Assembly (NCBI RefSeq): GCF_011398925.1
Contig: NZ_AP022842.1
Location: forward strand, 2,468,001-2,532,000
Reading direction: 5' to 3'
Source: Bacillus sp. KH172YL63
Lineage (GTDB): Bacteria > Bacillota > Bacilli > Bacillales > Bacillaceae_B
Length of the DNA: 64,000 nt
Shown here: one piece after another, positions 1 through 8,528 of the stretch
How positions within the stretch are numbered: the first letter of the stretch is position 1
How the letters are laid out: every line of letters begins with the position of its first letter
Program-made: the position numbers and the translations under genes
Notes under the pieces: generated by a model
What the model saw: the letters and a program-made list of their open reading frames with translations, nothing else
Told to the model about the DNA's origin: nothing
Databases searched by the model: none

Positions 1-138
1 TGTAATATCCATTGAGTTGAATGTCAATATAAAAAATAAATTAAATAAAGGAAAAATATGGTGTTTCGTTCATGGAATTGTGGTAAAATTCTAAATTGTA
101 ACTCACAACAGACAGACATATACAAAGGGGGAAGAAAA

Positions 139-1689
139 GTGAGAGCAAAATTAAAAACATTCGGCGTGCCGCTTCTGTTCATTCTTGCATTTGTTGGTGC
201 CCTGTTTTTCCAACAACTTCAACAGGTGAAAGAACAGCCGCACCCTGACTGGAGCAGATCCATCCCATTCGATTTCACATCGGAAGAACGGCCGCTTGCC
301 TTTAACGGTGAAGAAGGACTCTTCCTTGCGAGCAAAGGATCGGTGACCGGGTTCACCTTCAACGAAGCAATGGAAGTGACCAACGAAAAGACCATTGATA
401 CGAGTGTCACAAGAGGGAAACCATTCTGGACAGATGGAAATAAAGTCATCCAAATGAAGGATGATCAACTTATTTCCACGGAAAATGGTAAAACGAACGT
501 GTTGGCTGAACAAGTGACAGGGATCAGTACGGCCTCGGACAGTGTGTATTATTGGAACATGGATACATTATTTATGTTGAATCCCACAGATACAGCAGCA
601 AAGGAAATCCATCGTTTCACGGAAGAAATACTGGATGTTTACATAGGAAAAGAAGGTCATGCCATTGTGCAAGTGAGGCAGGATGACACGCATGCACAAC
701 TGTACTATCTGGATGCTGCGGAAGGAATCACGGGGAATCCTTTAGCGGTCGTCGATACTGCAACGAACCATCATATGAAGGGCTTATCCTTCATGGTAAA
801 AAACGATCAGTTGACGATCCTGTATAACGATGAGATGCGTACTCAAGGTACTCTCTCCTATAAAATCATGAAGCTTCAAACTGCGATGGATTCCATTGGA
901 GACTCTTTGTTAAAACCTGAGCCCGTTGAATTCACAAACGAAGTATCGAGCTACAAGCTCCAAAGTCCAAGATCGGTTCAATTCACATCCCTTAATGGAG
1001 AAGACTACATTCTCTTTACGTCTGAAAGCCACAGGGTCGGAGACGACAATGCGGTCAGCTTGTATGCAGCTCCATTTGAGAATGCCAGCAACTTCAATGC
1101 TGCACCGATCGGTACGACAAAGCATTTTACTTATTCACCTGTTCAAATATCAGAGCAAAGCATTGCCTGGCTTGATTATGGCGGAGATTATTATGAGTTG
1201 TTCGGTGCATCACAAAATGAACAAGTGATCGCAAACAGTGTTGAATGGACGAAGCGGAGTGTCAAGGAAGCGGTCAATGATACGGTACTCATGTTGTTCA
1301 GCAGTCTGATCACCGTTCTCGTATCCTTCTACTGGGTTCTTCCTTCCCTCTTTGTTTTAATACTGCTTTACATGTTCAAGCCTAATGTGTTTGAAAAGGA
1401 AGGGATCATCTGGGTCGAATATGCATCGATCATCCTGTTTATGGCGATGCCATTTACGTTCATCGGTAAAGCAATGGGGGATTTCTTCTATTTTGCAGCG
1501 CCCGATTACCTTACTTTCTCAGGGAGTGAGTATGTATTACTGCTTCTCATCAGTGTGCTCGCTGCCCTTCTCTGGAAATGGGGAAGAGACCGTGACTGGG
1601 GATCGTTTGGAGGTGCCTTCTACTTCATGGGCATCTACATCCTCCTTTATGTGACCTTAATCGGACCATATGTATTTAATTTATTTTAA
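139..1689 (+). CDS. Membrane protein of unknown function with large extracytoplasmic domain
   Basis: I do not recognise a family. The GTG at 139 is chosen because GGGGGAAG lies just upstream; a longer reading from 58 has no ribosome site. The 516-aa product has an N-terminal membrane anchor (about residues 8-25), then some 350 mostly polar residues rich in beta-prone segments, which could be a repeat or propeller-like extracellular domain (inference), and four hydrophobic helices in the last 130 residues. That topology suggests a sensor or assembly protein facing outward and anchored at both ends. It is monocistronic: a bidirectional terminator follows directly. No catalytic motif is visible. 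Confidence 0.75.
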   Translation: MRAKLKTFGVPLLFILAFVGALFFQQLQQVKEQPHPDWSRSIPFDFTSEERPLAFNGEEGLFLASKGSVTGFTFNEAMEVTNEKTIDTSVTRGKPFWTDGNKVIQMKDDQLISTENGKTNVLAEQVTGISTASDSVYYWNMDTLFMLNPTDTAAKEIHRFTEEILDVYIGKEGHAIVQVRQDDTHAQLYYLDAAEGITGNPLAVVDTATNHHMKGLSFMVKNDQLTILYNDEMRTQGTLSYKIMKLQTAMDSIGDSLLKPEPVEFTNEVSSYKLQSPRSVQFTSLNGEDYILFTSESHRVGDDNAVSLYAAPFENASNFNAAPIGTTKHFTYSPVQISEQSIAWLDYGGDYYELFGASQNEQVIANSVEWTKRSVKEAVNDTVLMLFSSLITVLVSFYWVLPSLFVLILLYMFKPNVFEKEGIIWVEYASIILFMAMPFTFIGKAMGDFFYFAAPDYLTFSGSEYVLLLLISVLAALLWKWGRDRDWGSFGGAFYFMGIYILLYVTLIGPYVFNLF

Positions 1690-1717
1690 ACCTACTAACT
1701 GTGTATAAATATATGCA

Positions 1718-1767
1718 AAAAAATCCGAACGAATCCATCTAGATATTGGAGTCGTTCGGATTTTCGT
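1718..1767. terminator. Bidirectional intrinsic terminator, ATCCGAACGA type
   Basis: Stem AAAATCCGAACGA (1720-1732) pairs with TCGTTCGGATTTT (1752-1764), with A-rich left and T-rich right flanks. It sits between two convergent genes and can serve both. The arm sequence recurs elsewhere in the window. Confidence 0.85.
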
Positions 1768-1772
1768 TTTTA

Positions 1773-2441
1773 CTATTCTTCTTCCCTCCAGCGCTTCCGC
1801 TTGTAGAAATACATGTAAATGGTAATGCATAACGTGAGCCATGCCCCGCCTGCTGTAAAGCCGCCAAGAATATCACTCGGGTAGTGGACACCAAGGTACA
1901 CACGGCTGAGGCCGATCAACAGGACCAGCAAGATGACCGCCACTACGCTCGCCCATTTATTTCGTTTTCTGTCAAACGCCCGGAACATGATGAATGCGAG
2001 TGAACCGTAAAAGATGAACGAGCTCATGGAGTGTCCGCTCGGAAAGCTGTATCCCCCTTGTTCAATCAACGCTTCAATGTCTGGTCGTTCCCGTTTGAAG
2101 ATCCATTTTAACAGCCAATTAAAACCTGCACCTGTCAAAATGGTGACGCCCACAAAAAGTGCCAGGGGAAATTTCCTCATGAACAGCAGGATGATGACGA
2201 CGATGCAAGCGAGCAGTGTAATCCCCTGAACCCCTCCAAGGAATGTGATCGAGGTCATGAATGAGGTGAGCTTCGGTGAAATCGTCCCTCTGACGACATC
2301 AAAGACCCCATTATCAAACTGAGCGATTTCATTTTCTTTCCATTCTTCTACTATCGTTACGAATCCCCATGTAAATACACTCAGGCATAACAGGGATATG
2401 GCTACAAATGCCCCTTGCTTGATATGTTTCTCCTCCAACAC
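1773..2441 (-). CDS. PAP2-family membrane lipid phosphatase
   Basis: A 222-aa integral membrane phosphatase of the PAP2 superfamily, which removes phosphate from phosphatidic acid, phosphatidylglycerol phosphate or undecaprenyl pyrophosphate at the outer face of the membrane. The three signature motifs are visible: K-x6-RP (KWIFKRERP, near 112-120), PSGH (near 134) and SR-x5-H-x3-D (SRVYLGVHYPSD, near 180). About six hydrophobic helices surround them. The GTG start has AAGGAG ten bases upstream. It follows ku by 24 bases in the same direction and is probably cotranscribed with it. YodM and BcrC of Bacillus subtilis belong to the same superfamily; the substrate cannot be assigned from sequence. 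Confidence 0.88.
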   Translation of the reverse strand: MLEEKHIKQGAFVAISLLCLSVFTWGFVTIVEEWKENEIAQFDNGVFDVVRGTISPKLTSFMTSITFLGGVQGITLLACIVVIILLFMRKFPLALFVGVTILTGAGFNWLLKWIFKRERPDIEALIEQGGYSFPSGHSMSSFIFYGSLAFIMFRAFDRKRNKWASVVAVILLVLLIGLSRVYLGVHYPSDILGGFTAGGAWLTLCITIYMYFYKRKRWREEE

Positions 2442-2464
2442 AGGTCACTCTCTCCTTATCCAGA

Positions 2465-3295
2465 TTATTGCGCTTTTTTCTTTGAAGCCGTCTTCTTTTT
2501 TGTTTGTTTTTTTGCTTTCTTCGGCTTCGATGAATCGATTGAGGCTTGCAGTGCAGCCATTAAATCGGTCACATTTTCTTTCGGCTCTTTTTCTTTCGAG
2601 ATGACGACCTTCTCACCGGTCTGCTTGGATTCAATCAATTGACTTAACCGCTCCCGGTAATGATCCTTATAGTTTTCAGGCTCGAATTCGGTCGTCAGCT
2701 GTTCAATGAGCATCTTGGCTGTATCCAGTTCCTTTTTACTGATATCATCTTCTTCAGGCACGTTTGGTACATCCCCGGTGCCTCTCACTTCATCGGGATA
2801 ATGGATCGTTTCCATGACGAGCGTCTGCTCATACACACGCACGATCGACAGCTGCTCTTTGGACCGCATGGTGATTTTGGCAATCCCAACTTTTCCAGAT
2901 TCCTGAAGAGCCTTCCTTAAAAGGGAATACGCCTTCTTTCCCCCATCGTTCGGAGAAATGAAGTAACTTCTATCATAGAAAATCGGATCGATTTCCTCCA
3001 TTTTGATAAAGTCTACGATTTCGACCGCTTTTTCACCGTCGGCATCCTTGATTTCCTTCAGCTCTTCTTCATCCAATACGACGAACTTTCCTTTAGCCAC
3101 TTCATATCCTTTTACGATATCTTCGAGAGCCAGCTCTTTTTCACAAGCCGGACAGACTTTCTCGTATTTAATCGGTGTATGACACTTCTTGTGAAGAGAT
3201 CGAAGCTTAATGTCCCGATCTTCTGTGGCAGAGTGGAGCTTGATCGGAATGTTTACCAGTCCGAAACTGATCGAGCCTTTCCAAATTGTATGCAT
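2465..3295 (-). CDS. ku: Ku protein, non-homologous end joining
   Basis: Bacterial Ku (YkoV type), a homodimeric ring that binds DNA double-strand ends and recruits LigD for end joining, important in dormant or germinating spores. The start MHTIWKGSISFGLVNIPIK is the canonical N-terminus; the ATG at 3295 lies 12 bases after AAGGAGG, whereas an upstream in-frame ATG overlaps that ribosome site. The 276-aa protein has a central Ku core and a C-terminal tail of lysine-rich repeats (KPKKAKKQTKKK), a known DNA-binding extension of bacterial Ku. It is divergent from ligD, with a 139-bp shared control region, and precedes the PAP2 gene. Confidence 0.93.
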   Translation of the reverse strand: MHTIWKGSISFGLVNIPIKLHSATEDRDIKLRSLHKKCHTPIKYEKVCPACEKELALEDIVKGYEVAKGKFVVLDEEELKEIKDADGEKAVEIVDFIKMEEIDPIFYDRSYFISPNDGGKKAYSLLRKALQESGKVGIAKITMRSKEQLSIVRVYEQTLVMETIHYPDEVRGTGDVPNVPEEDDISKKELDTAKMLIEQLTTEFEPENYKDHYRERLSQLIESKQTGEKVVISKEKEPKENVTDLMAALQASIDSSKPKKAKKQTKKKTASKKKAQ

Positions 3296-3434
3296 ATCTA
3301 CTAATACCCTCCTTTTCATAAACTAATCCTTTCATATTAGGATTCTGTTCCGAATCAGTGTTCATTCCCTCAAACATATGGAAATATTTCTAGCTCCTAT
3401 GGTCACACTAAATGAAAAGATTCCAGGTGATCAA

Positions 3435-5267
3435 ATGAAGCCCATGCTCCCTACTTTATATGACGAACTGCCGACTGAAGATGGCTGGTATTATGAGGTC
3501 AAATATGATGGATTCAGGGGAATACTTTCCGTGCTCTCACCTCAACATATCCGTTTGCAAAGCCGGAATGATAAAGAGCTATTGCCCCTCTTCCCGGAAA
3601 TCGAACAGCAGGTCCTGTCACTGCTCGAAGAAAACAACATCTCCCTCCCTTTCATCCTTGATGGGGAAATCGTCATTTTACGCTCCCCCCACAGCAGTGA
3701 ATTTTCCGAGCTGCAGGTGCGGGGTCGGATGAGGAATGAACAACGTATCAAAGAAGCATCTGAAAGAAGGCCCGCTGCATTTCTTGCCTTCGATTTACTG
3801 CAGTGGGGGGATACGGTCGTCAGCGGGTTGAATTATCAAAAAAGAAAAGAAAAATTAAAAGAACTGTTCACGCGTATGAAATGTCCTTTAGAACCTGCAC
3901 CATGGCAGTCGGAAGTCCTCCAGATGGTCCCCGCCTTCAAGGACCATCGTCATTTATTTGAGGTTGTCCAAGCAGAAGAAGGAGAAGGCATCGTGGCGAA
4001 GAAAAACCAAAGCAAATGGGAAGAAGGAAAACGCAGCACGAATTGGATCAAGTATAAAAACTGGAAAACATGCCGTTGCTTCATTACTTCCTTCGATGAA
4101 AACAACAACTACTTTTTCATCGCCGTTTATGACAGGGACAACATTGTTTCAATTGGATCGTTCCATTTCGGGCTATCACCAGAAGAAAAGCGGATATTAA
4201 AAGAATCCATTCGTAAAAACAGCTCCAGTAAAAAGCACTCCCAATATTTCATTGAACCTTCGATCACTGTGGAATTGAAGTACTTGCATATGTATGAAGG
4301 GCAGCTCAGGGAGCCCCATTTCAATCAGTTCTTGTTCAACACTTCCCCTGATACGTGTACGATGGGGCAGTTTCAGCTGGATGAAGCGTCCCTCCCTCCG
4401 GGCGTTGACATCACCCATCCTGATAAGGACCTGTATCGGGACGTTTCTTTCACGAAGCTTGATTACATCCGATATTTAAGGAAGATGTCGGTGGTCATCC
4501 TTCCATTGATCAAAGAGCGGCCTTTGACTTGCATACGCTATCCCCATGGAGTTTTCGGGGAATCCTTTTACCAGAAAAACACGTCGGACTATGCCCCCTC
4601 ATTTGTCACTACCAGCAATGTGGACGGCATTGATTATATATTGTGCAATAATCTTCAAACGCTGTTATGGCTCGGAAACCAGTTGGCTTTGGAACTCCAT
4701 GTACCTTTTCAGAAATACAAAGAAGGGACCGTCAGCGAGATCGTCTTTGACCTGGATCCGCCAGACAGGAAGCAGTTTTCCCTCGCAGTAAAGGCAGCAA
4801 AGGTCCTGAAAGGTTTATTTGATCAGTTGAACCTGCACAGCTTTGTCAAAACGTCAGGTAACAAAGGGCTTCAAGTATATATTCCGATCCCTGCCGGTTA
4901 CAGCTGGGACGATACGTCACGTTTCACTGAATTCATTGCCCGCTATCTTGTATCCAATTTCCCCGATGATTTCACGATTGAGCGGTTAAAGAAAAACAGA
5001 AAAGGAAGATTATATGTTGATTATATTCAACACGGAGAAGGAAAGACCATCATTGCCCCTTATTCCTTAAGGGGCAATGATGATGGACTGGTCGCCACTC
5101 CCCTTTTCTGGCATGAAGTGAACGATACACTTCACCCGGAGCGTTTCACACCAGAGGTTGTACTGCGCCGCTTCCAACAGTGGGGCTGTCCATTCCGGCA
5201 TTTCGAATCGGTGAAAGGCCGGCAGCCATTTGATAAAGTGATGAAGTTTTTGAAAGAGGAAGGTTAA
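3435..5267 (+). CDS. ligD: DNA ligase D (ATP-dependent ligase plus polymerase domain)
   Basis: Partner of Ku: fills, trims and seals double-strand breaks. An N-terminal ATP-dependent ligase domain carries the adenylation motif EVKYDG with Lys23, and later EGIVAK (near 185); the C-terminal half is the LigD primase-polymerase domain with the acidic FDLDPPD motif (near 437). The ligase-first order matches B. subtilis YkoU. The ATG at 3435 is chosen because AGGTGATC, part of the anti-16S complement, stands just before it, and because 610 aa equals the usual length of Bacillus LigD; an earlier ATG at 3378 has no ribosome site. No phosphoesterase domain is present, as is normal for Bacillus. Confidence 0.93.
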   Translation: MKPMLPTLYDELPTEDGWYYEVKYDGFRGILSVLSPQHIRLQSRNDKELLPLFPEIEQQVLSLLEENNISLPFILDGEIVILRSPHSSEFSELQVRGRMRNEQRIKEASERRPAAFLAFDLLQWGDTVVSGLNYQKRKEKLKELFTRMKCPLEPAPWQSEVLQMVPAFKDHRHLFEVVQAEEGEGIVAKKNQSKWEEGKRSTNWIKYKNWKTCRCFITSFDENNNYFFIAVYDRDNIVSIGSFHFGLSPEEKRILKESIRKNSSSKKHSQYFIEPSITVELKYLHMYEGQLREPHFNQFLFNTSPDTCTMGQFQLDEASLPPGVDITHPDKDLYRDVSFTKLDYIRYLRKMSVVILPLIKERPLTCIRYPHGVFGESFYQKNTSDYAPSFVTTSNVDGIDYILCNNLQTLLWLGNQLALELHVPFQKYKEGTVSEIVFDLDPPDRKQFSLAVKAAKVLKGLFDQLNLHSFVKTSGNKGLQVYIPIPAGYSWDDTSRFTEFIARYLVSNFPDDFTIERLKKNRKGRLYVDYIQHGEGKTIIAPYSLRGNDDGLVATPLFWHEVNDTLHPERFTPEVVLRRFQQWGCPFRHFESVKGRQPFDKVMKFLKEEG

Positions 5268-5287
5268 ACAAACGGGGATCGCAAATA

Positions 5288-5330
5288 AAAAATCCGAACG
5301 AGTATTGGAATAAACTCGTTCGGATTTCTA
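5288..5330. terminator. Bidirectional intrinsic terminator, ATCCGAACGA type
   Basis: Perfect 14-bp stem AAATCCGAACGAGT (5290-5303) with ACTCGTTCGGATTT (5314-5327), a ten-base loop and flanking A and T runs. It lies between ligD and the convergent dapF. Confidence 0.88.
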
Positions 5331-5425
5331 GCATTGCCGTTTCATTCATCAGAAAATCAGAAACTGCCCGCTTTTTCGCCAATGAAAGGAACGGGACAAA
5401 GTGATGTGCCCTCCACTTTCACTTA

Positions 5426-6421
5426 TTAAGCTGTCATGAACACTTTTTGATCCACGATTGATTTTGCATGGTTCTGCAGAAGTTCATATGCTGCTTCTTC
5501 GCTGAATTCCTGTCTCGAAACTTCCAGGTAGCTTTCAGGATGGGTGATGGACAGTTCGATTTCAGCTTGATACAGGTACGTCGCATTTCCGATCAATTCC
5601 ATACTGTATGTCTCTTCGTTTGACCGGTTCACGACCACCCGGACCTTTCCTCCGTTATTATACACTTCGATTCCTTCACCGAAATCATTGTGCCCAAGGA
5701 GGCAGGTAACCAGACTTGAAGCTGACATCGCTGTTCCGCATGCGTTGGTGAAACCGACTCCCCGTTCGAACGTACGTACATAGATGGACCCCTTTTCCAA
5801 AGGATGAACAAAGCTTACATTCACTCCGTCCGGAAACAGATTATTCGGTCCGTTCACGGTCTCTGAGATTGTCTTTTGCTCATTAGACAGAATATGCTCT
5901 GTATTGACGATGCTGATCAGGTGTGGATTCGGTACGGCAAGTGCTGAAAATGTCAAAGCATCTGAAATTTCCGGGATGCTTTCATCGATCAGCTTCTCTT
6001 TGTCCATGTTCATTGGCAAAGCATTCAGATTAAATAAAACCGGAGAAATTTCCACATTATAAGTCGGGATGTTTTCAAAGATTGCTTCCTGTTGTGAAAC
6101 CTTTAGATCAGCTTTCATCGTCTGGATAACAATCGACTCCTTTTCCAGGAGTTCACATACATAACGTCCGACACAGCGGAGGCCATTTCCGCACATGGAT
6201 GCTTCTGATCCGTCTGCATTGAAAACCCTCATTTGCGCGTCGCAGCGCTCACTATTCAACACAAACAAAATTCCGTCGGCACCAAGTCCTGTTTTCCGGT
6301 CACAAAGCGCAAGAGCAAGGTTTTGTCTTGCTTCTTCTGTAAAGTCGTATCCATGGCTCATTTCATCAATCAATAAAAAGTCATTACCAGAGCCATGACA
6401 TTTAATCAGATTCAAGTTCAT
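5426..6421 (-). CDS. dapF: Diaminopimelate epimerase, long form
   Basis: Converts LL- to meso-diaminopimelate for lysine and peptidoglycan synthesis in the cytoplasm, by a two-cysteine acid/base mechanism without cofactor. Both active-site motifs are present: MCGNGLRC (near residue 80) and ACGTAMSAS (near 229), as is the N-terminal KCHGSGNDF. The ATG at 6421 follows GGAGGG by 7 bases. At 331 aa it is about 45 residues longer than the usual 275-285; the extra length includes a middle insertion (near 110-150) and a C-terminal extension after the last conserved strand. Monocistronic, with convergent ligD downstream. Confidence 0.92.
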   Translation of the reverse strand: MNLNLIKCHGSGNDFLLIDEMSHGYDFTEEARQNLALALCDRKTGLGADGILFVLNSERCDAQMRVFNADGSEASMCGNGLRCVGRYVCELLEKESIVIQTMKADLKVSQQEAIFENIPTYNVEISPVLFNLNALPMNMDKEKLIDESIPEISDALTFSALAVPNPHLISIVNTEHILSNEQKTISETVNGPNNLFPDGVNVSFVHPLEKGSIYVRTFERGVGFTNACGTAMSASSLVTCLLGHNDFGEGIEVYNNGGKVRVVVNRSNEETYSMELIGNATYLYQAEIELSITHPESYLEVSRQEFSEEAAYELLQNHAKSIVDQKVFMTA

Positions 6422-6603
6422 CGTGAATCCCTCCACGCTAATTTACTAGTAAGCTATTCGTAATAGTCTAAGCTTGCCACAAACAAGCTCTTTTCGCAAT
6501 CCCGCGCCCCCCCATTTTGTGAAGAATACCGGACAATTACATTGTGAGTCCAAATCATTTGAATTTCCCTCTGCGTTGCGCCACAATGATGGTGGTGATG
6601 AAT

Positions 6604-6900
6604 ATGAATGATCAATACCATTTCCGCTTTCAAGTGAAAAAGGTGGAAGTAACGAATGATGAACACCAATCAAGGGTAGTCACAGTACTGGCACAAATCC
6701 GCAACGAAAAAAAAGACCTCATCCACGAAGGTCTTTTTCGGGTTAGATTTAATTCAATCGGCATATATCCTTTCCCTGCAGATGTCGCGCGGCAAATTTC
6801 TGTAAAATCATTACAGCGTCTTTTGCTCGTTGAATTAAAAAGGTACATCAAACCACAAAGGAAGTTTCTGGATCCGGGTGAATATAGATCTGTGTGGTGA
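6604..6900 (+). CDS. Conserved-looking small protein of unknown function
   Basis: A 98-aa soluble basic protein beginning MNDQYHFRFQVKKVEV; I do not recognise a named family. It seems to be an alpha/beta protein without membrane segment, cysteine motif or signal peptide. The start at 6604 is chosen because GGTGGTGATG lies immediately upstream; in-frame starts further upstream lack ribosome sites. It is divergent from dapF and its stop lies only 6 bp from the stop of the convergent EAL-HDOD gene. A terminator-like hairpin lies inside the coding region at 6710-6738. Confidence 0.6.
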   Translation: MNDQYHFRFQVKKVEVTNDEHQSRVVTVLAQIRNEKKDLIHEGLFRVRFNSIGIYPFPADVARQISVKSLQRLLLVELKRYIKPQRKFLDPGEYRSVW

Positions 6901-6906
6901 ATGACG

Positions 6907-8154
6907 CTATCTCTTTTCGGATATTTCCTGGGTCAGAAGCTCTTCTGTCCATTTGCAGGCAATTTGATAACTTTCCATGACGTCCCATTTCCGCAGCTTC
7001 AATCGAGACATCTTCGTATCCATGGCCGTCCAATCCGCTTTCTCAATGGCCTTCACAAGATCAAGGATTTCTTTCAGCTCACCGGGCGCACCAGTCAATG
7101 CAGCACAGATGTCATCATACAAAGGCAATTCATTTAGAATTTTTTCTATCGGCATCGACAGTATGGTGTCCATCAGTGAGAACATGCCTGTCAGGAAATA
7201 ACTTGACTTCATGGATGAAAGATTTCGTTTCTCCGCCAGTAACTCACACATTTTCGCACGCATCAAACATAACGTAATCACTTCATTTTCAAGCTGTTTT
7301 CTTTTTCCAACCTGTTCCCTGACCGCCAGAATGTAAATCCATCGCTTGATTTCCACCAGGCCAAGCAGGACAATCGCCTGACGGATCGAATGAATCTTAT
7401 GTTTAGGACGATAGGCAGGTGAGTTGATCAGTTTCAGAAGTTTATATGATAGTGAAAGATCCTGTTCGATCATTTGACTGATCATCTCGATATTCGGTTC
7501 GGTCATTTCAAGACCCTGAATGATCGAGTAGTAGGAGTGAAAATAGGTTGGCACATCATGAGTGGCGATGATTTTAGGTTTACTGAAGAAGTAGCCTTGA
7601 AAGAAATGATATCCCTTGGCCTTAGCTTCTTCATATTGAGCAACGGTTTCCACCTTTTCTGCCAATAGTTTATATCCAAGTACATGGGATAGTACTTCTA
7701 TCCCTCCCCGATCGTCCTCACATGTATTCATGAAATCCACTTTCACATAGTCTGCCACTTTCATTAATTCCCGGCAATGAGGATTGCTGTCATTGAAAAC
7801 GAAATCGTCCAGCGCGATTTTATATCCAAGCTCTTTCAATTCCTGGCACACCTTCACCACTTCAGGATCGGGAATCACACTTTCAAGTATCTCGACAACA
7901 ATCTCCCGGGGGTTGAAATAGGTGGGAACCCTGAGTTTCAAAAGATTTTCGGTGAAATTAATAAAGCATGGTCTTCCTGATGATAAGCTATCAAGACCGA
8001 TGTTCAAATAACTATTAATAATCACATCCGCGGTTGCCTGATCACCGTCAATATTCGGAAACATATTCATATCATTGTTCCGATAAAGCAGTTCATACGC
8101 TATCGTGTCTCCATTACGATCAAATATCGGCTGCCTGGCTACAAATACTTCCAT
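6907..8154 (-). CDS. EAL-HDOD signalling protein (YuxH type)
   Basis: A 415-aa cytoplasmic protein with an N-terminal EAL-like domain (residues 1-200) and a C-terminal HDOD domain (about 205-400), the arrangement of B. subtilis YuxH. The EAL signature is altered: ELLYR near residue 21 stands where ExLxR is expected, and the catalytic loop reads LDDFVF rather than a DDFGTG-type loop, so cyclic-di-GMP hydrolysis is doubtful and a binding or scaffold role is likelier (inference). The HDOD part contains the expected SYKLLKLINSPAY and HSIRQAIVLLG segments. ATG start with a GGGGTGGGG site. It ends almost on the stop of the gene on the other strand. Confidence 0.85.
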   Translation of the reverse strand: MEVFVARQPIFDRNGDTIAYELLYRNNDMNMFPNIDGDQATADVIINSYLNIGLDSLSSGRPCFINFTENLLKLRVPTYFNPREIVVEILESVIPDPEVVKVCQELKELGYKIALDDFVFNDSNPHCRELMKVADYVKVDFMNTCEDDRGGIEVLSHVLGYKLLAEKVETVAQYEEAKAKGYHFFQGYFFSKPKIIATHDVPTYFHSYYSIIQGLEMTEPNIEMISQMIEQDLSLSYKLLKLINSPAYRPKHKIHSIRQAIVLLGLVEIKRWIYILAVREQVGKRKQLENEVITLCLMRAKMCELLAEKRNLSSMKSSYFLTGMFSLMDTILSMPIEKILNELPLYDDICAALTGAPGELKEILDLVKAIEKADWTAMDTKMSRLKLRKWDVMESYQIACKWTEELLTQEISEKR

Positions 8155-8528
8155 TTACCCCACCCCTGCTAATTCACATATCTATTCATTGTTTACTAGT
8201 ATAATAGAATCAGATTTACCCTTATAGTAACAAGAAATATGTGGAAAGTCCACGGAATTTGACGGCTCCTCCCTCCGTTCAACAACAGGTATTAACTCCC
8301 ATAACAATCAGTTAATCGTACGCCTGCTTCTTTGCCGGAAGCGTTTGGACGGATGTTGCCTCTTTAAAGAGTGTGGGATGCTCTCGCTTTCCTAAGACTT
8401 TGCCAAAGACTCATCTTTATCGATTATGCTGATTTCCGTGATGATCAATCAACGACAAAAAGACCCAGGCGCGTATGACCATCAACGAAAGATGGGCGAA
8501 AACTGCATCTGGGTCTATTTTCACGACA
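8155..8528. other. Intergenic region with one terminator
   Basis: 374 bases without a convincing gene. It holds the upstream region of the EAL-HDOD gene, the terminator of the purine permease at 8456-8518, and about 200 bases I cannot explain. A stretch near 8388-8408 (GGGATGCTCTCGCTTTCC) resembles part of the GC-rich core of the dispersed repeat described below, with a 2-base insertion; it may be a relic or chance. Confidence 0.4.
8456..8518 (-). terminator. Intrinsic terminator of the purine permease gene
   Basis: On the minus strand AGACCCAG (8516-8509) pairs with CTGGGTCT (8468-8461), followed by TTTTTG; the 40-base loop is long. It lies 10 bases after the stop of the permease. Confidence 0.65.

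Noticed and set aside
1773..2441. Identification of the PAP2 gene as the missing yodM
   Set aside because: It is in the same superfamily, but lies about 48 kb from the yod genes and next to ku; position gives no support.
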